A stretch of DNA of 64,000 bases from CAVWNR01 sp963756525 (GTDB taxonomy: Bacteria > Actinomycetota > Actinomycetes > Mycobacteriales > Jatrophihabitantaceae): assembly GCA_963756525.1 (NCBI GenBank), contig CAVWNR010000006.1:186001-250000 (forward strand). Reading direction: 5' to 3'. The position numbers and the translations under genes are program-made. Below the pieces are notes generated by a model. That model made no database searches. It worked only from the letters and a program-made list of their open reading frames with translations, and was not told the origin of the DNA. Below are positions 33,345 to 43,543 of the stretch, in pieces. The first letter of the stretch is position 1. Every line of letters begins with the position of its first letter.

Positions 33345-34475
33345 TCAGTGGGAAGGCTGCTGATACCGCGGGTTGACCAGCGCGTAGCGCACCTCGTCGC
33401 CGAACGTGCCATCGGGATTGCGCAGCCGGCCCGCACGTACCCCGTCCGGCTGGAATCCGCCGGCGAGCGCAGCCTTCTGGGACGCGACGTTGGCCGCCTT
33501 GGCGCCCAGTTCGAGGCGAGCGAGCCCCGCCTGATCGAACGCCCAGGCGGCCACCAGGCGCAGCGCTCGCGCGGTGAAGCCATGACCGCGAAACGACCGG
33601 CGCAGGCCGTAGCCGACGTTCGCGATCTGCGGGGGCCCGACCTGGCGCAGCGAGATCGTCCCCGCGACCTCGCCGGATCCGAGGTCGACAATGGCCAACC
33701 GGCCGATCGGGCCGACCAGCCAGTCCAGCCCGGCGCGTGCCGCCGTCTCGGTGACCCGTTCGGCGGACGGCGGGTCATGGTCGAACTGCCATCGCCGCGC
33801 CTCGGGGTCGGCGCGCTCGTCCAGCAGCGCGAACGCGTCGGACGGCTGCACGAGGCGCAGCGCGATCGCTTCGTCACGCAGCCCGCCGCCCGGCAGCGAC
33901 GGCAGGACCGGGCGGACCGGCTCGCCGTCATCCTCATCGAGCCGGGCGAAGAGCGCGCCGTCACCCGGCGGGTTGGCCAACCCCCTGCGCCGGATGCCCT
34001 CGAAGGTGAATCCGGCGCGCAGGGCGCTGCATGCCGACGGCAAGTTGCGGACGTCGCACTGCAGCGCCACCCGGACGACACCGTGCTCGAACGCCCATTC
34101 GGCGAGCACGCGAACCGCCTCCGCGGCGTAGCCCTGCCCGCGCGCCGGGCGGGCGACCCAGTAACCGATGTCAGCCTCCGCGCGTCCACCGGCAGGAAGT
34201 CGCAGCGCGGCCGCACCGACCAGCCGGCCGGTCGCGGACTCGATAACGGCGCTGCCGATGCCGGTACCGTCGGACCGGCCCTCGCCGCCATCGCCGACGA
34301 ACGACTCCGCATCGGCGCGCGTGTACGGGTCCGGCAGCGGCAGGAACTCGTGCACCGCGGGGTCCTGCATCGCCCGGTAGACGGCGTCGGCATCGCCCGG
34401 ACGCCAGGGTCGAAGGGTCAACCGTTCGCCGGCCAGCGTCAGCTCGCCGAGTTCGATCCCGTGCCACGCGCCCAC
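33345..34475 (-). CDS. Double-domain GNAT acetyltransferase
   Basis: About 376 residues with two tandem RimJ/RimL-type GNAT domains. Domain one (about 5-175) reads LTLRPWRPGDADAVYRAMQ, YWVARPARGQGYAAEAVRVL and ALRAGFTFEGIRRRG. Domain two (about 205-365) reads ALRLVQPSDAFALLDERADP, YGLRRSFRGHGFTARALRLV and ALAGGFQPDGVRAGR. Both acetyl-CoA motifs (ARGQGYA, FRGHGFT) look functional. The start is unclear: GTG 34475, 34502 and 34505 are all in frame without a good ribosome site. It is divergent from secA and convergent with hpf. Substrate unknown; RimJ/RimL-like proteins acetylate protein N-termini or amino sugars. Confidence 0.85.
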   Translation of the reverse strand: MGAWHGIELGELTLAGERLTLRPWRPGDADAVYRAMQDPAVHEFLPLPDPYTRADAESFVGDGGEGRSDGTGIGSAVIESATGRLVGAAALRLPAGGRAEADIGYWVARPARGQGYAAEAVRVLAEWAFEHGVVRVALQCDVRNLPSACSALRAGFTFEGIRRRGLANPPGDGALFARLDEDDGEPVRPVLPSLPGGGLRDEAIALRLVQPSDAFALLDERADPEARRWQFDHDPPSAERVTETAARAGLDWLVGPIGRLAIVDLGSGEVAGTISLRQVGPPQIANVGYGLRRSFRGHGFTARALRLVAAWAFDQAGLARLELGAKAANVASQKAALAGGFQPDGVRAGRLRNPDGTFGDEVRYALVNPRYQQPSH

Positions 34476-34520
34476 GGCAGGCAGGCTGCCACATCCCTGC
34501 ACCACGGCTGTGACCGAGCC

Positions 34521-34548
34521 GTGACTGTCATCGCCAAGCCCGTACCAT
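34521..34548 (+). promoter_or_regulatory. Candidate promoter of secA
   Basis: -35-like GTGACT (34521-34526), 16-bp spacer, -10 TACCAT (34543-34548), seven bases, then GTG 34556. This would make the secA message leaderless and places the ATG at 34547 inside the -10, arguing against that ATG as the start. Confidence 0.5.
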
Positions 34549-34555
34549 GACCGCC

Positions 34556-37408
<2,853 letters not shown>

Positions 37409-37433
37409 GTTTTGTTGCTTCGCCGTGGCCCTC

Positions 37434-37624
37434 GCGTTCGCTCGGGCCACACGCGCCGAAGGCGCGTCGCGAAGCGGGCTCTTCGCGCGAGCGCTCATCG
37501 CGTTGTTAGTTGCGTTCGCTCGGGCCACACGCGCCGAAGGCGCGTCGCGAAGCGGGCTCTTCGCCACGCGCCAAAGGCGCGTCGCGAAGCGGGCTCTTCG
37601 CGCGAGCGCTCATCGCGTTGTTAG
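37434..37624. repeat. Tandem hairpin-rich repeat downstream of secA
   Basis: Copy one is 37434-37509 (76 bp); copy two starts at 37512 and runs to 37563, where a partial third copy (37564-37624) takes over from CACGCGCC on to the same end, GCGTTGTTAG. Each unit holds two hairpins: CGCGCC-GAA-GGCGCG and CGCGAAG-CGGGCT-CTTCGCG. On the minus strand each copy opens with ATGAGCGCTCGCGCG, encoding MSARAKSPLRDAPSARVA. The array fills most of the 231 bp between secA and the next gene. Confidence 0.93.
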
Positions 37625-37639
37625 CGGGATGATGTCGGC

Positions 37640-38884
37640 GTGAGCCACGACGACCCGCCACCTCGCCCGGTGGAGTGGGTCGACGCCGAATTCGTCGAGC
37701 CGCTGCAACCTGGGCCGCCGCGGCGCGGCATCCCGCGGCGCGCCTGGGTGCTGATCGCCGCCGCGATCGCCGCCCTGGTCATCCTCGTGGTGGTCCGCGG
37801 CCACGACGGCGCGACGCCGTCGGCCGGCACCGCGGCCTCGTCGCCTGCTCCCTCGTCGCTGGCGTCCGCCTCGCTGCTACCGCCCGCCGTCTCGGCGACG
37901 CCGACGATCGTCGCGTCCGCGCCGGCTCCGCCGGTGGTGGTCAGCACTGTCGGGCATTCCCTGCTGCACGTGAGCGCGGGCTGGCAGCTGTTCGGCCGTG
38001 GTCCGGGTGGGGTGGTGCGCATCGATCTGGCCCACGGCCGCATCGTCACCACGACCGTTCCGCTGCTGTCGAGCACCGGACCGGTGTCGTTCGTGCCGGT
38101 CGCCGGCGGCGTGGTCGTCCGCCCGCTGGACGAGGTCGCCGGATACTTCGTGCCGGACGGGCAAGCGCCCCGGACGCTGGGCGGCGTGCTGGCGGGCGGC
38201 GGCTCGGCCTTCCCCGGGCCATCCCCGAACGAGCTCTGGATGCAGACCGGCGACGGCGAACAGACCGCCGTTGCACTCGTCGGGCTCGACGGCCGGCCGG
38301 TGCGAGCGCCCGGTCCGGTGACGATCCCGGTCCCGGCCAGTGTCGGCGGGCCGCTCAGCTCGGACGGCACCGGCTATCTCGTCGTCAGTGGCATCGGCGG
38401 CGTGTACGACGCGCGTCCGGGCGGCCTGCACCGGTTGACGACCGGCGAGCTGCTGGCCGTCGGGCCCACCCGCTGGCTCGTCGTCGAGTGCGATACGAGC
38501 TACCGGTGCTCGACGGTCGCCATCGACCGGAGCAGCGGGGCTCGGCGGATCCTCGGGCCGGCGATATCCGATCCGAGTGGGGTCGCCGGTGTGATCTCCC
38601 CGGACGGGTCGGTGGCCGCGGTGCTCATCGGCAACGGCGGCCCGGACGGGTTCGAGCTGCACCTGCTGAATCTGCAGACCGGAGCCGACCAGGCGGTGCC
38701 CGGCCTGCTGCCGACCGACGAGGCGTTCACCGGCGACGCACTCGCCTGGTCTCCCGACAGCAGATGGCTCTTCGTCGCAGACGGAACAGGGCAGATCCGC
38801 GCGGTTGACGGGCGTACCGCCGACGTGAGCGAACTCGGCGCGCAGCTGCCCCAGCTCACCCAGCTGGCCGTCCGCGCGCGCTAG
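37640..38884 (+). CDS. Membrane-anchored beta-propeller-like protein
   Basis: 414 residues. A Pro-rich cytoplasmic start with PRR-GIPRR, a single membrane helix (about 36-55, AWVLIAAAIAALVILVVV), an Ala/Ser/Pro linker (60-100), and a C-terminal domain with repeated GD/SPD-type blades (ISPDGSVAAVLIGN, LAWSPDSRWLFVADGTGQI) typical of a WD40/YVTN-like propeller outside the cell. No catalytic motif is visible. The GTG start has a three-codon frame (ATG TCG GCG TGA) 8 nt upstream ending across it. Function unknown; LpqB-like sensing or cell-wall binding is possible. Confidence 0.75.
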   Translation: MSHDDPPPRPVEWVDAEFVEPLQPGPPRRGIPRRAWVLIAAAIAALVILVVVRGHDGATPSAGTAASSPAPSSLASASLLPPAVSATPTIVASAPAPPVVVSTVGHSLLHVSAGWQLFGRGPGGVVRIDLAHGRIVTTTVPLLSSTGPVSFVPVAGGVVVRPLDEVAGYFVPDGQAPRTLGGVLAGGGSAFPGPSPNELWMQTGDGEQTAVALVGLDGRPVRAPGPVTIPVPASVGGPLSSDGTGYLVVSGIGGVYDARPGGLHRLTTGELLAVGPTRWLVVECDTSYRCSTVAIDRSSGARRILGPAISDPSGVAGVISPDGSVAAVLIGNGGPDGFELHLLNLQTGADQAVPGLLPTDEAFTGDALAWSPDSRWLFVADGTGQIRAVDGRTADVSELGAQLPQLTQLAVRAR

Positions 38885-38893
38885 CTGCGGCAT

Positions 38894-39436
38894 TCAGCCC
38901 ACCTGCAGCCGCACGCAGCGCCACCGGCCGTCCAGGCCCTCGAGCCGCACGGCGACCGCGCGGCACCGCGAGCCGACCCGCACCACCGCGGCCAGCTCCG
39001 CCACCCCGTCGGCCGGCTCGCAGACCCGCACGGAGCGCAGCACCGGCCGATCGTGTCGCCACGAGCTCACCCGGCCCGGGCGTTCCAGGTCACTCGCCAG
39101 GCCGGAGTAAACCCGCTGGCTCAAGTACGGCGCGAGCTGATGCAGCGATCGCCGCCCAGCGAGCACCTCGAGCGCGGCAACCAGCAGCCGCCGGCCGAAC
39201 GATTTCGGATCCGGAAGCTCGCCGCGGCCGGTCGGGCGCACCGAGAACGGGTCGCGCCGCTCGGTGAGCCGCCGCCGTGACGGCGCCTCGAACGGCAGCG
39301 GTCGGTCGAGCGGGCCGACGAGGGAGAGGTGGCGGGCTGGGCGTTCGTCGTCGAATGGCGGCTCGCGCCGCGGGGCCTGCCGCACGGTTACGGTGCGGAC
39401 CGGAGCCGACAGCGGCTCGGCGAGGACTGCGGTCAT
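38894..39436 (-). CDS. DUF6459-like (Rv3231c-region type) basic protein
   Basis: 180 residues. An unstructured basic N-terminus is followed by a small conserved domain (about 75-180; GRRLLVAALEVLAGRRSLHQLAPYLSQRVYSGL, VRVCEPADGVAELAAVVRVGSRCRAVAVRLEGLDGRWRCV cut here into parts) known from actinobacterial proteins near secA and annotated as DUF6459. The fold resembles an NTF2-like helix plus strands, but this is not proven. ATG follows AGGAG by seven bases. It is the second gene of a minus-strand pair with the LysM gene, 21 bp behind it, and faces the propeller protein gene, with the stops 9 bp apart. Confidence 0.72.
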   Translation of the reverse strand: MTAVLAEPLSAPVRTVTVRQAPRREPPFDDERPARHLSLVGPLDRPLPFEAPSRRRLTERRDPFSVRPTGRGELPDPKSFGRRLLVAALEVLAGRRSLHQLAPYLSQRVYSGLASDLERPGRVSSWRHDRPVLRSVRVCEPADGVAELAAVVRVGSRCRAVAVRLEGLDGRWRCVRLQVG

Positions 39437-39457
39437 GTCGGATCTCCTCTTCGTGGA

Positions 39458-40237
39458 TCAACGGGTGGTCGGCGGCCGCAGCAGCTGGCCCGGGTGGATC
39501 ACAGCTGGGTCGTCGCCGATCTGGGCGCGGTTGGCCTGGTACCAGTGCGGCCAGTCAGCGGCGATCTGTTGTGCCGATGCATCAGGCCCGAGGCGACGCG
39601 CGGCGATCAGCCACAGGCAGTCGCCGGGCCGCACCGTCACGCCGGCCTGCGTCGCCGGAGCCGGCTTTCGCGGCGGGGACGCGGTGCCCGGTGGTCGGCC
39701 CGTAGGCGGCGGATCGGACGGCGATGACGGTGCGGGGGCTGTGGTCGGCCAGCCGAACTGGAGCCGCGGCAGCGGCGCGTCGTCGGTCGGCCAGCCGGGT
39801 GTCGGGGTCGCTGCGGTGAGGGCGCTCGCACCGGCCGCGGGGGCTGCCGCCGCGACCGCCGGTCGAGTCGGGACAGGGCTTGCGCCCGCGGCGACTGGCG
39901 CCATGAGGACGCCGAAGCCCGCTGCTCCGGCCACCACCCGGATCAGCGCCGCCGGTAGCAACCGGGTGGCGAGCTGCTGGGCCACCGCGCCGCAGGCGCC
40001 CGGTACTGCGGACGCACTAGCGGCGAGCAGGCCGATCGCCAGCCAGAGGGCGACGCACCACAGCGCGGTCGCACCGAGCTGGATGGCCACGGCATCGGCC
40101 CCGACGCGGTCGACCCAGGCCCGCGGCGCCAGCAGGTCGTGCGTGAGCTGGGGCCAGTGCGGCACCAGGCGGCAGAGCGCGGCCGCGTCGGCCGCGACCA
40201 TCACGAGCCCGGCCCACCTGCATCTGCTGCCAATCAC
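39458..40237 (-). CDS. LysM-domain membrane protein
   Basis: 259 residues. Three or so hydrophobic segments in the first 110 residues (AGLVMVAADAAALCRLV, ALWCVALWLAIGLLAA, ALIRVVAGAAGFGVLMAP), a long Ala/Pro/Thr linker, and a C-terminal LysM domain (VRPGDCLWLIAARRLGPDAS to VIHPGQLLRPP) that binds peptidoglycan. GTG is taken as start because a strong promoter (-10 at 40269-40274) lies upstream and GAAGGGAAAG precedes it; in-frame ATGs further up would fall in the promoter. It probably anchors a membrane activity to the wall. The pair with the DUF6459-like gene looks like an operon. Confidence 0.82.
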   Translation of the reverse strand: MIGSRCRWAGLVMVAADAAALCRLVPHWPQLTHDLLAPRAWVDRVGADAVAIQLGATALWCVALWLAIGLLAASASAVPGACGAVAQQLATRLLPAALIRVVAGAAGFGVLMAPVAAGASPVPTRPAVAAAAPAAGASALTAATPTPGWPTDDAPLPRLQFGWPTTAPAPSSPSDPPPTGRPPGTASPPRKPAPATQAGVTVRPGDCLWLIAARRLGPDASAQQIAADWPHWYQANRAQIGDDPAVIHPGQLLRPPTTR

Positions 40238-40268
40238 GCTACTTTCCCTTCGGTTACTTCCGTTTGCC

Positions 40269-40297
40269 TTCATACACGCCTGTTCAAGATCAGTCAA
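40269..40297 (-). promoter_or_regulatory. Promoter of the LysM/DUF6459 operon
   Basis: On the minus strand, -35 TTGACT (40297-40292), 17-bp spacer, -10 TATGAA (40274-40269). The start would be near 40262, about 25 nt before the GTG, in the only AT-richer stretch nearby. Confidence 0.7.
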
Positions 40298-40331
40298 GCT
40301 CGATGGTTCAATGGCAGCAGGGAGGGCGCTG

Positions 40332-40889
40332 ATGCGGTGGGATGGCCTATTCGCCGACTTGGAAGCTCAGGCGGACGCGCTGGCGCTCGCCGAGCGGGCC
40401 GGCGAGATCGAGGAGCGGGCACGCATCGAAGTCGGCCGGCAGCGCCTGGTGGATCGGCTGCGCGCGGCCCTCGGTGCTCAGGTTCGGCTGCAGGCGTCCG
40501 GGGACGTGTCGATCAGCGGCGTGCTGCGGCGGGTCGGCCCGGAGTGGGCGCTTCTCGAGGACGCTTCACGGCGCGAAACGGTGGTGGTGCTGGCGTCGGT
40601 ACAGAGCGTGGCGGGGCTGAGCCGGCTCGCCGCCGGACCCGACTCGGGGAGTGTCATCGAGTCGCGGCTCGGCCTGCGTCACGCACTTCGCGGCATCGCC
40701 CGGGACCGTTCGCCGGTGCGGGCGCACCTCGCGGACGGTTCCACGCTGGATGGCACGCTCGATCGCGTCGGCGTCGATTTCGTCGATCTGGCGACGCATG
40801 GTCCGGGCGAGCTGCGCCGTCGGGGCGAGGTGCGCGAGGTGCTCGTGCTGCCCCTCGCGGCGCTGGTCGCGGTCACCCGCGATACGTAA
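40332..40889 (+). CDS. Conserved actinobacterial protein of unknown function
   Basis: 185 residues. Residues 5-45 form a charged helix (LFADLEAQADALALAERAGEIEERARIEVGRQRLVDRL); the rest is beta-rich with two repeats of an SH3/LSm-like pattern (GAQVRLQASGDVSISGVLRRVGPEWALLED and RAHLADGSTLDGTLDRVGVDFVDLATH in pieces), suggesting two small barrels. I do not recognise a named family. GGAGGG is five bases before the ATG. It is divergent from the LysM operon and convergent with the HTH gene, with stops 17 bp apart. Confidence 0.75.
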   Translation: MRWDGLFADLEAQADALALAERAGEIEERARIEVGRQRLVDRLRAALGAQVRLQASGDVSISGVLRRVGPEWALLEDASRRETVVVLASVQSVAGLSRLAAGPDSGSVIESRLGLRHALRGIARDRSPVRAHLADGSTLDGTLDRVGVDFVDLATHGPGELRRRGEVREVLVLPLAALVAVTRDT

Positions 40890-40906
40890 CCGCCCGCACG
40901 GGTAGG

Positions 40907-41176
40907 TCAGTCCAGTTCCGGAGTGGCCTCGGCTTCGGCGAACGGGTGCTCGGCCAGGAATTGGCGCGTCTGGTCGTACATCTTGGCGATGTAGGCCTCG
41001 AGCTTGTCACGCTCGACCCGCCACTGGCCGCGCCCGCCGATCTTTATGGCCTCCAGCTCACCGTTGCGCACCAGCGCATAGGTCTGCGACGCCGAGATGT
41101 TGAGGACGTCGGCGACGTCGGCGAGGGTTAGGAAACGGCTCGCCACGTCCTTACGGCTCCCCTCGTTCGCGCGCAT
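40907..41176 (-). CDS. Excisionase-type helix-turn-helix DNA-binding protein
   Basis: 89 residues. A MerR/excisionase-like winged helix covers about 14-65 (RFLTLADVADVLNISASQTY, ALVRNGELEAIKIGGRGQWR), followed by a helical tail YIAKMYDQTRQFLAEHP. Single-copy homologs are kept across actinobacteria outside any prophage, so it is likely a chromosomal regulator and not a phage excisionase. ATG with CAGGAA upstream is preferred over a longer version. It is divergent from the SAF-domain gene; the 101-bp gap includes a DnaA-box match. Confidence 0.85.
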   Translation of the reverse strand: MRANEGSRKDVASRFLTLADVADVLNISASQTYALVRNGELEAIKIGGRGQWRVERDKLEAYIAKMYDQTRQFLAEHPFAEAEATPELD

Positions 41177-41219
41177 CTGTTCCTGATTGTGGCAGTTTCC
41201 CGCCGTCCACGCCGGGCTT

Positions 41220-41228
41220 TGTCCACAG
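41220..41228 (+). promoter_or_regulatory. Perfect actinobacterial DnaA box
   Basis: TTGTCCACA, the consensus DnaA box of mycobacteria and streptomycetes, followed at once by GCTGTGAAC, a weaker inverted half. It lies between the divergent HTH and SAF genes. A single box is common by chance on a chromosome scale; noted because other boxes occur in this window. Confidence 0.4.
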
Positions 41229-41277
41229 CTGTGAACCCGGTGCGCCATCCGCGGGCAGCATCCGGCACCATATCCGG

Positions 41278-41952
41278 GTGGTTACAACCTCACCGACCCC
41301 TCGTCGGGTACGCACGCCCAGCTGGCTCGACCTGCGCCTGGTCGCCGGTGTGGTCCTCGTCCTGGCCTCGGTGCTCGTCGGCGCGAAGGTCATCAGCTCG
41401 GCGAACTCCACCGCGCGGATGTGGTCCGCGTCCCGGGACCTCGCCGCGGGCTCGGTCATCACACGCGACGACCTCGCGCCGGTGGCCGTGCGCCTGCCGG
41501 GCAGCGCCGGCGGCTACCTGCCCACCGACCAGGTCGTGGCCGGCATGACGATCAGCCGGGCGGTGGCGGCGGGCGAGCTCATCCCGCGCTCCGCCGTTTC
41601 GGCTACCCCTCCGGCGACCACGATCACCGTTCCGCTCGACTCCGAGGACGCGCCGAAGGTGCAGCGCGGTCAGCGTGTGGTGCTCTGGCTGTCGACCAAG
41701 ACCTGCCGCGCGGTGCCCATCCTTGCCGACGTCACCGTCCAGGACGTGCAGTCCGGTGCCGGCGGCGCATTCCGCTCCGGCGCCACGCAGAGCGTCGTGA
41801 TCCGCGTGCCCTCCGCGCTCGCGTCGCGAGTGGTGACGGCGCTCGCGCAGGACGGCGCGGTGGTGCGCGCCGGCATCCTCGACGGAGCCGCGGCCGACAA
41901 CGCCAACGCTGACCTGCCGTCGCTCGACGCCTGTCTGAGCAGTTCCCGGTGA
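41278..41952 (+). CDS. SAF-domain membrane protein (CpaB/RcpC-like)
   Basis: 224 residues. One N-terminal membrane helix (about 18-40, LRLVAGVVLVLASVLVGAKVI), then a SAF/beta-clip domain (about 48-110; RDLAAGSVITRDDLAPVAVR, GMTISRAVAAGELIPRSAV) and a second beta domain. CpaB/RcpC proteins stabilise the Flp/Tad pilus outer part; the actinobacterial forms are shorter. The GTG start is 50 bp from the DnaA box. The next gene, CpaE-like, overlaps by 4 nt. No CpaF, TadB, TadC or pilin gene is in the window, so the pair may do something other than build pili. Confidence 0.82.
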   Translation: MVTTSPTPRRVRTPSWLDLRLVAGVVLVLASVLVGAKVISSANSTARMWSASRDLAAGSVITRDDLAPVAVRLPGSAGGYLPTDQVVAGMTISRAVAAGELIPRSAVSATPPATTITVPLDSEDAPKVQRGQRVVLWLSTKTCRAVPILADVTVQDVQSGAGGAFRSGATQSVVIRVPSALASRVVTALAQDGAVVRAGILDGAAADNANADLPSLDACLSSSR

Positions 41953-43235
41953 AGCTTCCGGTCCTCACCGCGGCCGACGGCGCGGCATGGGAAGCCGGGC
42001 TGGTCGTCTCCCTCGAGCGGGGCGATCATGGCGTGACCGTCGTGCGCCGCTGCGTCGACGTGGTCGACCTGGTCGCCGTGGCTGCCGCCGGGCAGGCGCG
42101 GGCCGCGTTGGTCGCGGCCGGGCTGCGCCGGCTCGACGCGGACGCGATCGACCGGCTCAGCGCGTCCGGCGTGGTCCCGGTCGGGGTTGTGACCCGCGGC
42201 GACACTGCCGCGGAAGACCGCCTGCACGCGATCGGTATCGCCCATGTCGTGCCCGCCGACACCGACGCCGCGGTCGTCGCGTCGGTGATCGCCGAGGCGG
42301 TCGCGGCCGCGGCGTCGGGCACCCCGCCGGCGCGCGCCTTCGCCGACCCGACCGCGGCCACCGCGATGGTCATGCCGCCCGGCGGCGGGTCGGCACCGCA
42401 GCCCGAGCGGCGTGGTTCGGTCGTCGCTGTCTGGGGCCCCACCGGCGCGCCCGGCCGCACGACGGTCGCGGTAACCCTCGCCGACGAGCTGAGCCGGCTC
42501 GGCTGTGCCAGCCTGCTGGTCGACGCCGACGTGTACGGCGGCGTCGTCGCGGCGGCGCTCGGCCTGCTCGACGAGTCACCGGGACTGGCCGCCGCCTGCC
42601 GCCAGGCCTCGTCCAGCCGGCTTGACGGGAGCTCGCTCGCCGGCCTGTGCTGGCAGCTCAGGCCGACGCTGCGGGTACTCACCGGCATACCCCGGGCCGA
42701 GCGCTGGCCCGAGCTACGCGCGACGGCGGTCGAATCGGTCCTCGCCGCCGCGCGCGGGCTGGCTGACTTCACCGTGCTCGACTGCGGCTTCAGCCTGGAA
42801 GCGGACGAGGAGCTCAGCTACGACACGCTCGCGCCCCGGCGCAACGGCGCCACCCTCGCGATCCTCGACGCGGCCGACGTGATTCTCGTCGTGGGTGCCG
42901 CCGACCCGATCGGCCTGCAGCGGCTCGTCCGCGGGCTGGCGGAGCTGCGCGACGCCGAGGTGGCCGCGCCAATCTGGGTGGTGCTGAACAAGGTGCGCCG
43001 CGGCGTCGTTCCCGGCGACCCGGGCACGGAGCTCGCCGCGGCGCTGGAGCGCTTCGCCGGCCGGAGGCCAGCCGCGCTGCTGCCGAGCGATCCGGAAGCC
43101 GTGGACGCCGCGCTCGCCGTCGGAAAGACGCTGGCGGAGGTTCGCCCGGCCAGCCCGCTCTGCCAGGCCACCGCCGAGCTTGCCGCGGCGCTCTCCGGTC
43201 AGCCCGCGCGCCGTTCCCGCCGTCGTCGCGCCTGA
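41949..43235 (+). CDS. CpaE/MinD-like P-loop protein with altered Walker A
   Basis: 428 residues. An N-terminal receiver-like region (1-120) without phosphorylation Asp precedes a MinD/ParA-type domain (about 155-410). The deviant Walker A reads GPTGAPGRTT at 163-172, where functional MinD proteins have KGGxGKTT: both lysines are absent, the second replaced by Arg. Downstream switch-like motifs (LLVDADVYGGVVAAALGL, DFTVLDCGF) and VVLNKVRR are kept. It may bind but not hydrolyse ATP. It overlaps the SAF gene by GTGA. The end is basic (RRSRRRRA). Confidence 0.82.
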   Translation: MKLPVLTAADGAAWEAGLVVSLERGDHGVTVVRRCVDVVDLVAVAAAGQARAALVAAGLRRLDADAIDRLSASGVVPVGVVTRGDTAAEDRLHAIGIAHVVPADTDAAVVASVIAEAVAAAASGTPPARAFADPTAATAMVMPPGGGSAPQPERRGSVVAVWGPTGAPGRTTVAVTLADELSRLGCASLLVDADVYGGVVAAALGLLDESPGLAAACRQASSSRLDGSSLAGLCWQLRPTLRVLTGIPRAERWPELRATAVESVLAAARGLADFTVLDCGFSLEADEELSYDTLAPRRNGATLAILDAADVILVVGAADPIGLQRLVRGLAELRDAEVAAPIWVVLNKVRRGVVPGDPGTELAAALERFAGRRPAALLPSDPEAVDAALAVGKTLAEVRPASPLCQATAELAAALSGQPARRSRRRRA

Positions 43236-43340
43236 GCGCATCGCCGTCCCGGCCCAGCGCGCTGCCTGCGCGGTGGCAGCGCGGCGTGTCACGATCGAAA
43301 GCAGGCGTTGCCGCGATTACCAGAGGAGGAACGTGTCGCG

Positions 43341-43543
43341 ATGACCGAGCGGTTGTCGTCGCTGGACGTACCACGCCGATGCACGTCACCTCCTACAACA
43401 GCTCGGTCTGCTACGGCAGCAATGCCGACCGTGACGCGGTGTCGGACGTGGACGTGCTCGCCGAGCTGATCGAGGAGTCGTTGGCCGAGCTCGTCGCGCT
43501 CACCGGCGCGTCGTCGGCCGCGCCGCGGCGGGCCGCGCGGTGA
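43341..43543 (+). pseudogene. Remnant of a wax ester synthase/diacylglycerol acyltransferase (WS/DGAT)
   Basis: Only the two ends of the gene are left. ATG with AGGAGG upstream opens MTERLSSLD, the typical WS/DGAT N-terminus; a frame change follows and the next recognisable piece is TTPMHV, normally about 8 residues further on; directly after it comes TSYNSSVCYGSNADRDAVSD, VDVLAELIEESLAELVAL, which resembles the family C-terminus. About 400 central codons, with the HHxxxDG active site, are gone. The C-terminal frame ends in TGA overlapping the patatin GTG. Such an internal deletion leaves no enzyme. A short frame from ATG 43379 could still make a 54-residue peptide. Confidence 0.7.

Noticed and set aside
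40907..41176. Excisionase of an integrated phage or island
   Set aside because: No integrase, attachment-site repeat or phage gene is near, and homologs are chromosomal regulators in many actinobacteria.
43379..43543. A genuine 54-residue small protein starting MHVTSYNSS
   Set aside because: Its sequence is the C-terminus of a WS/DGAT and the original start with MTERLSSLD lies just upstream in another frame, so a deletion remnant is the better reading.
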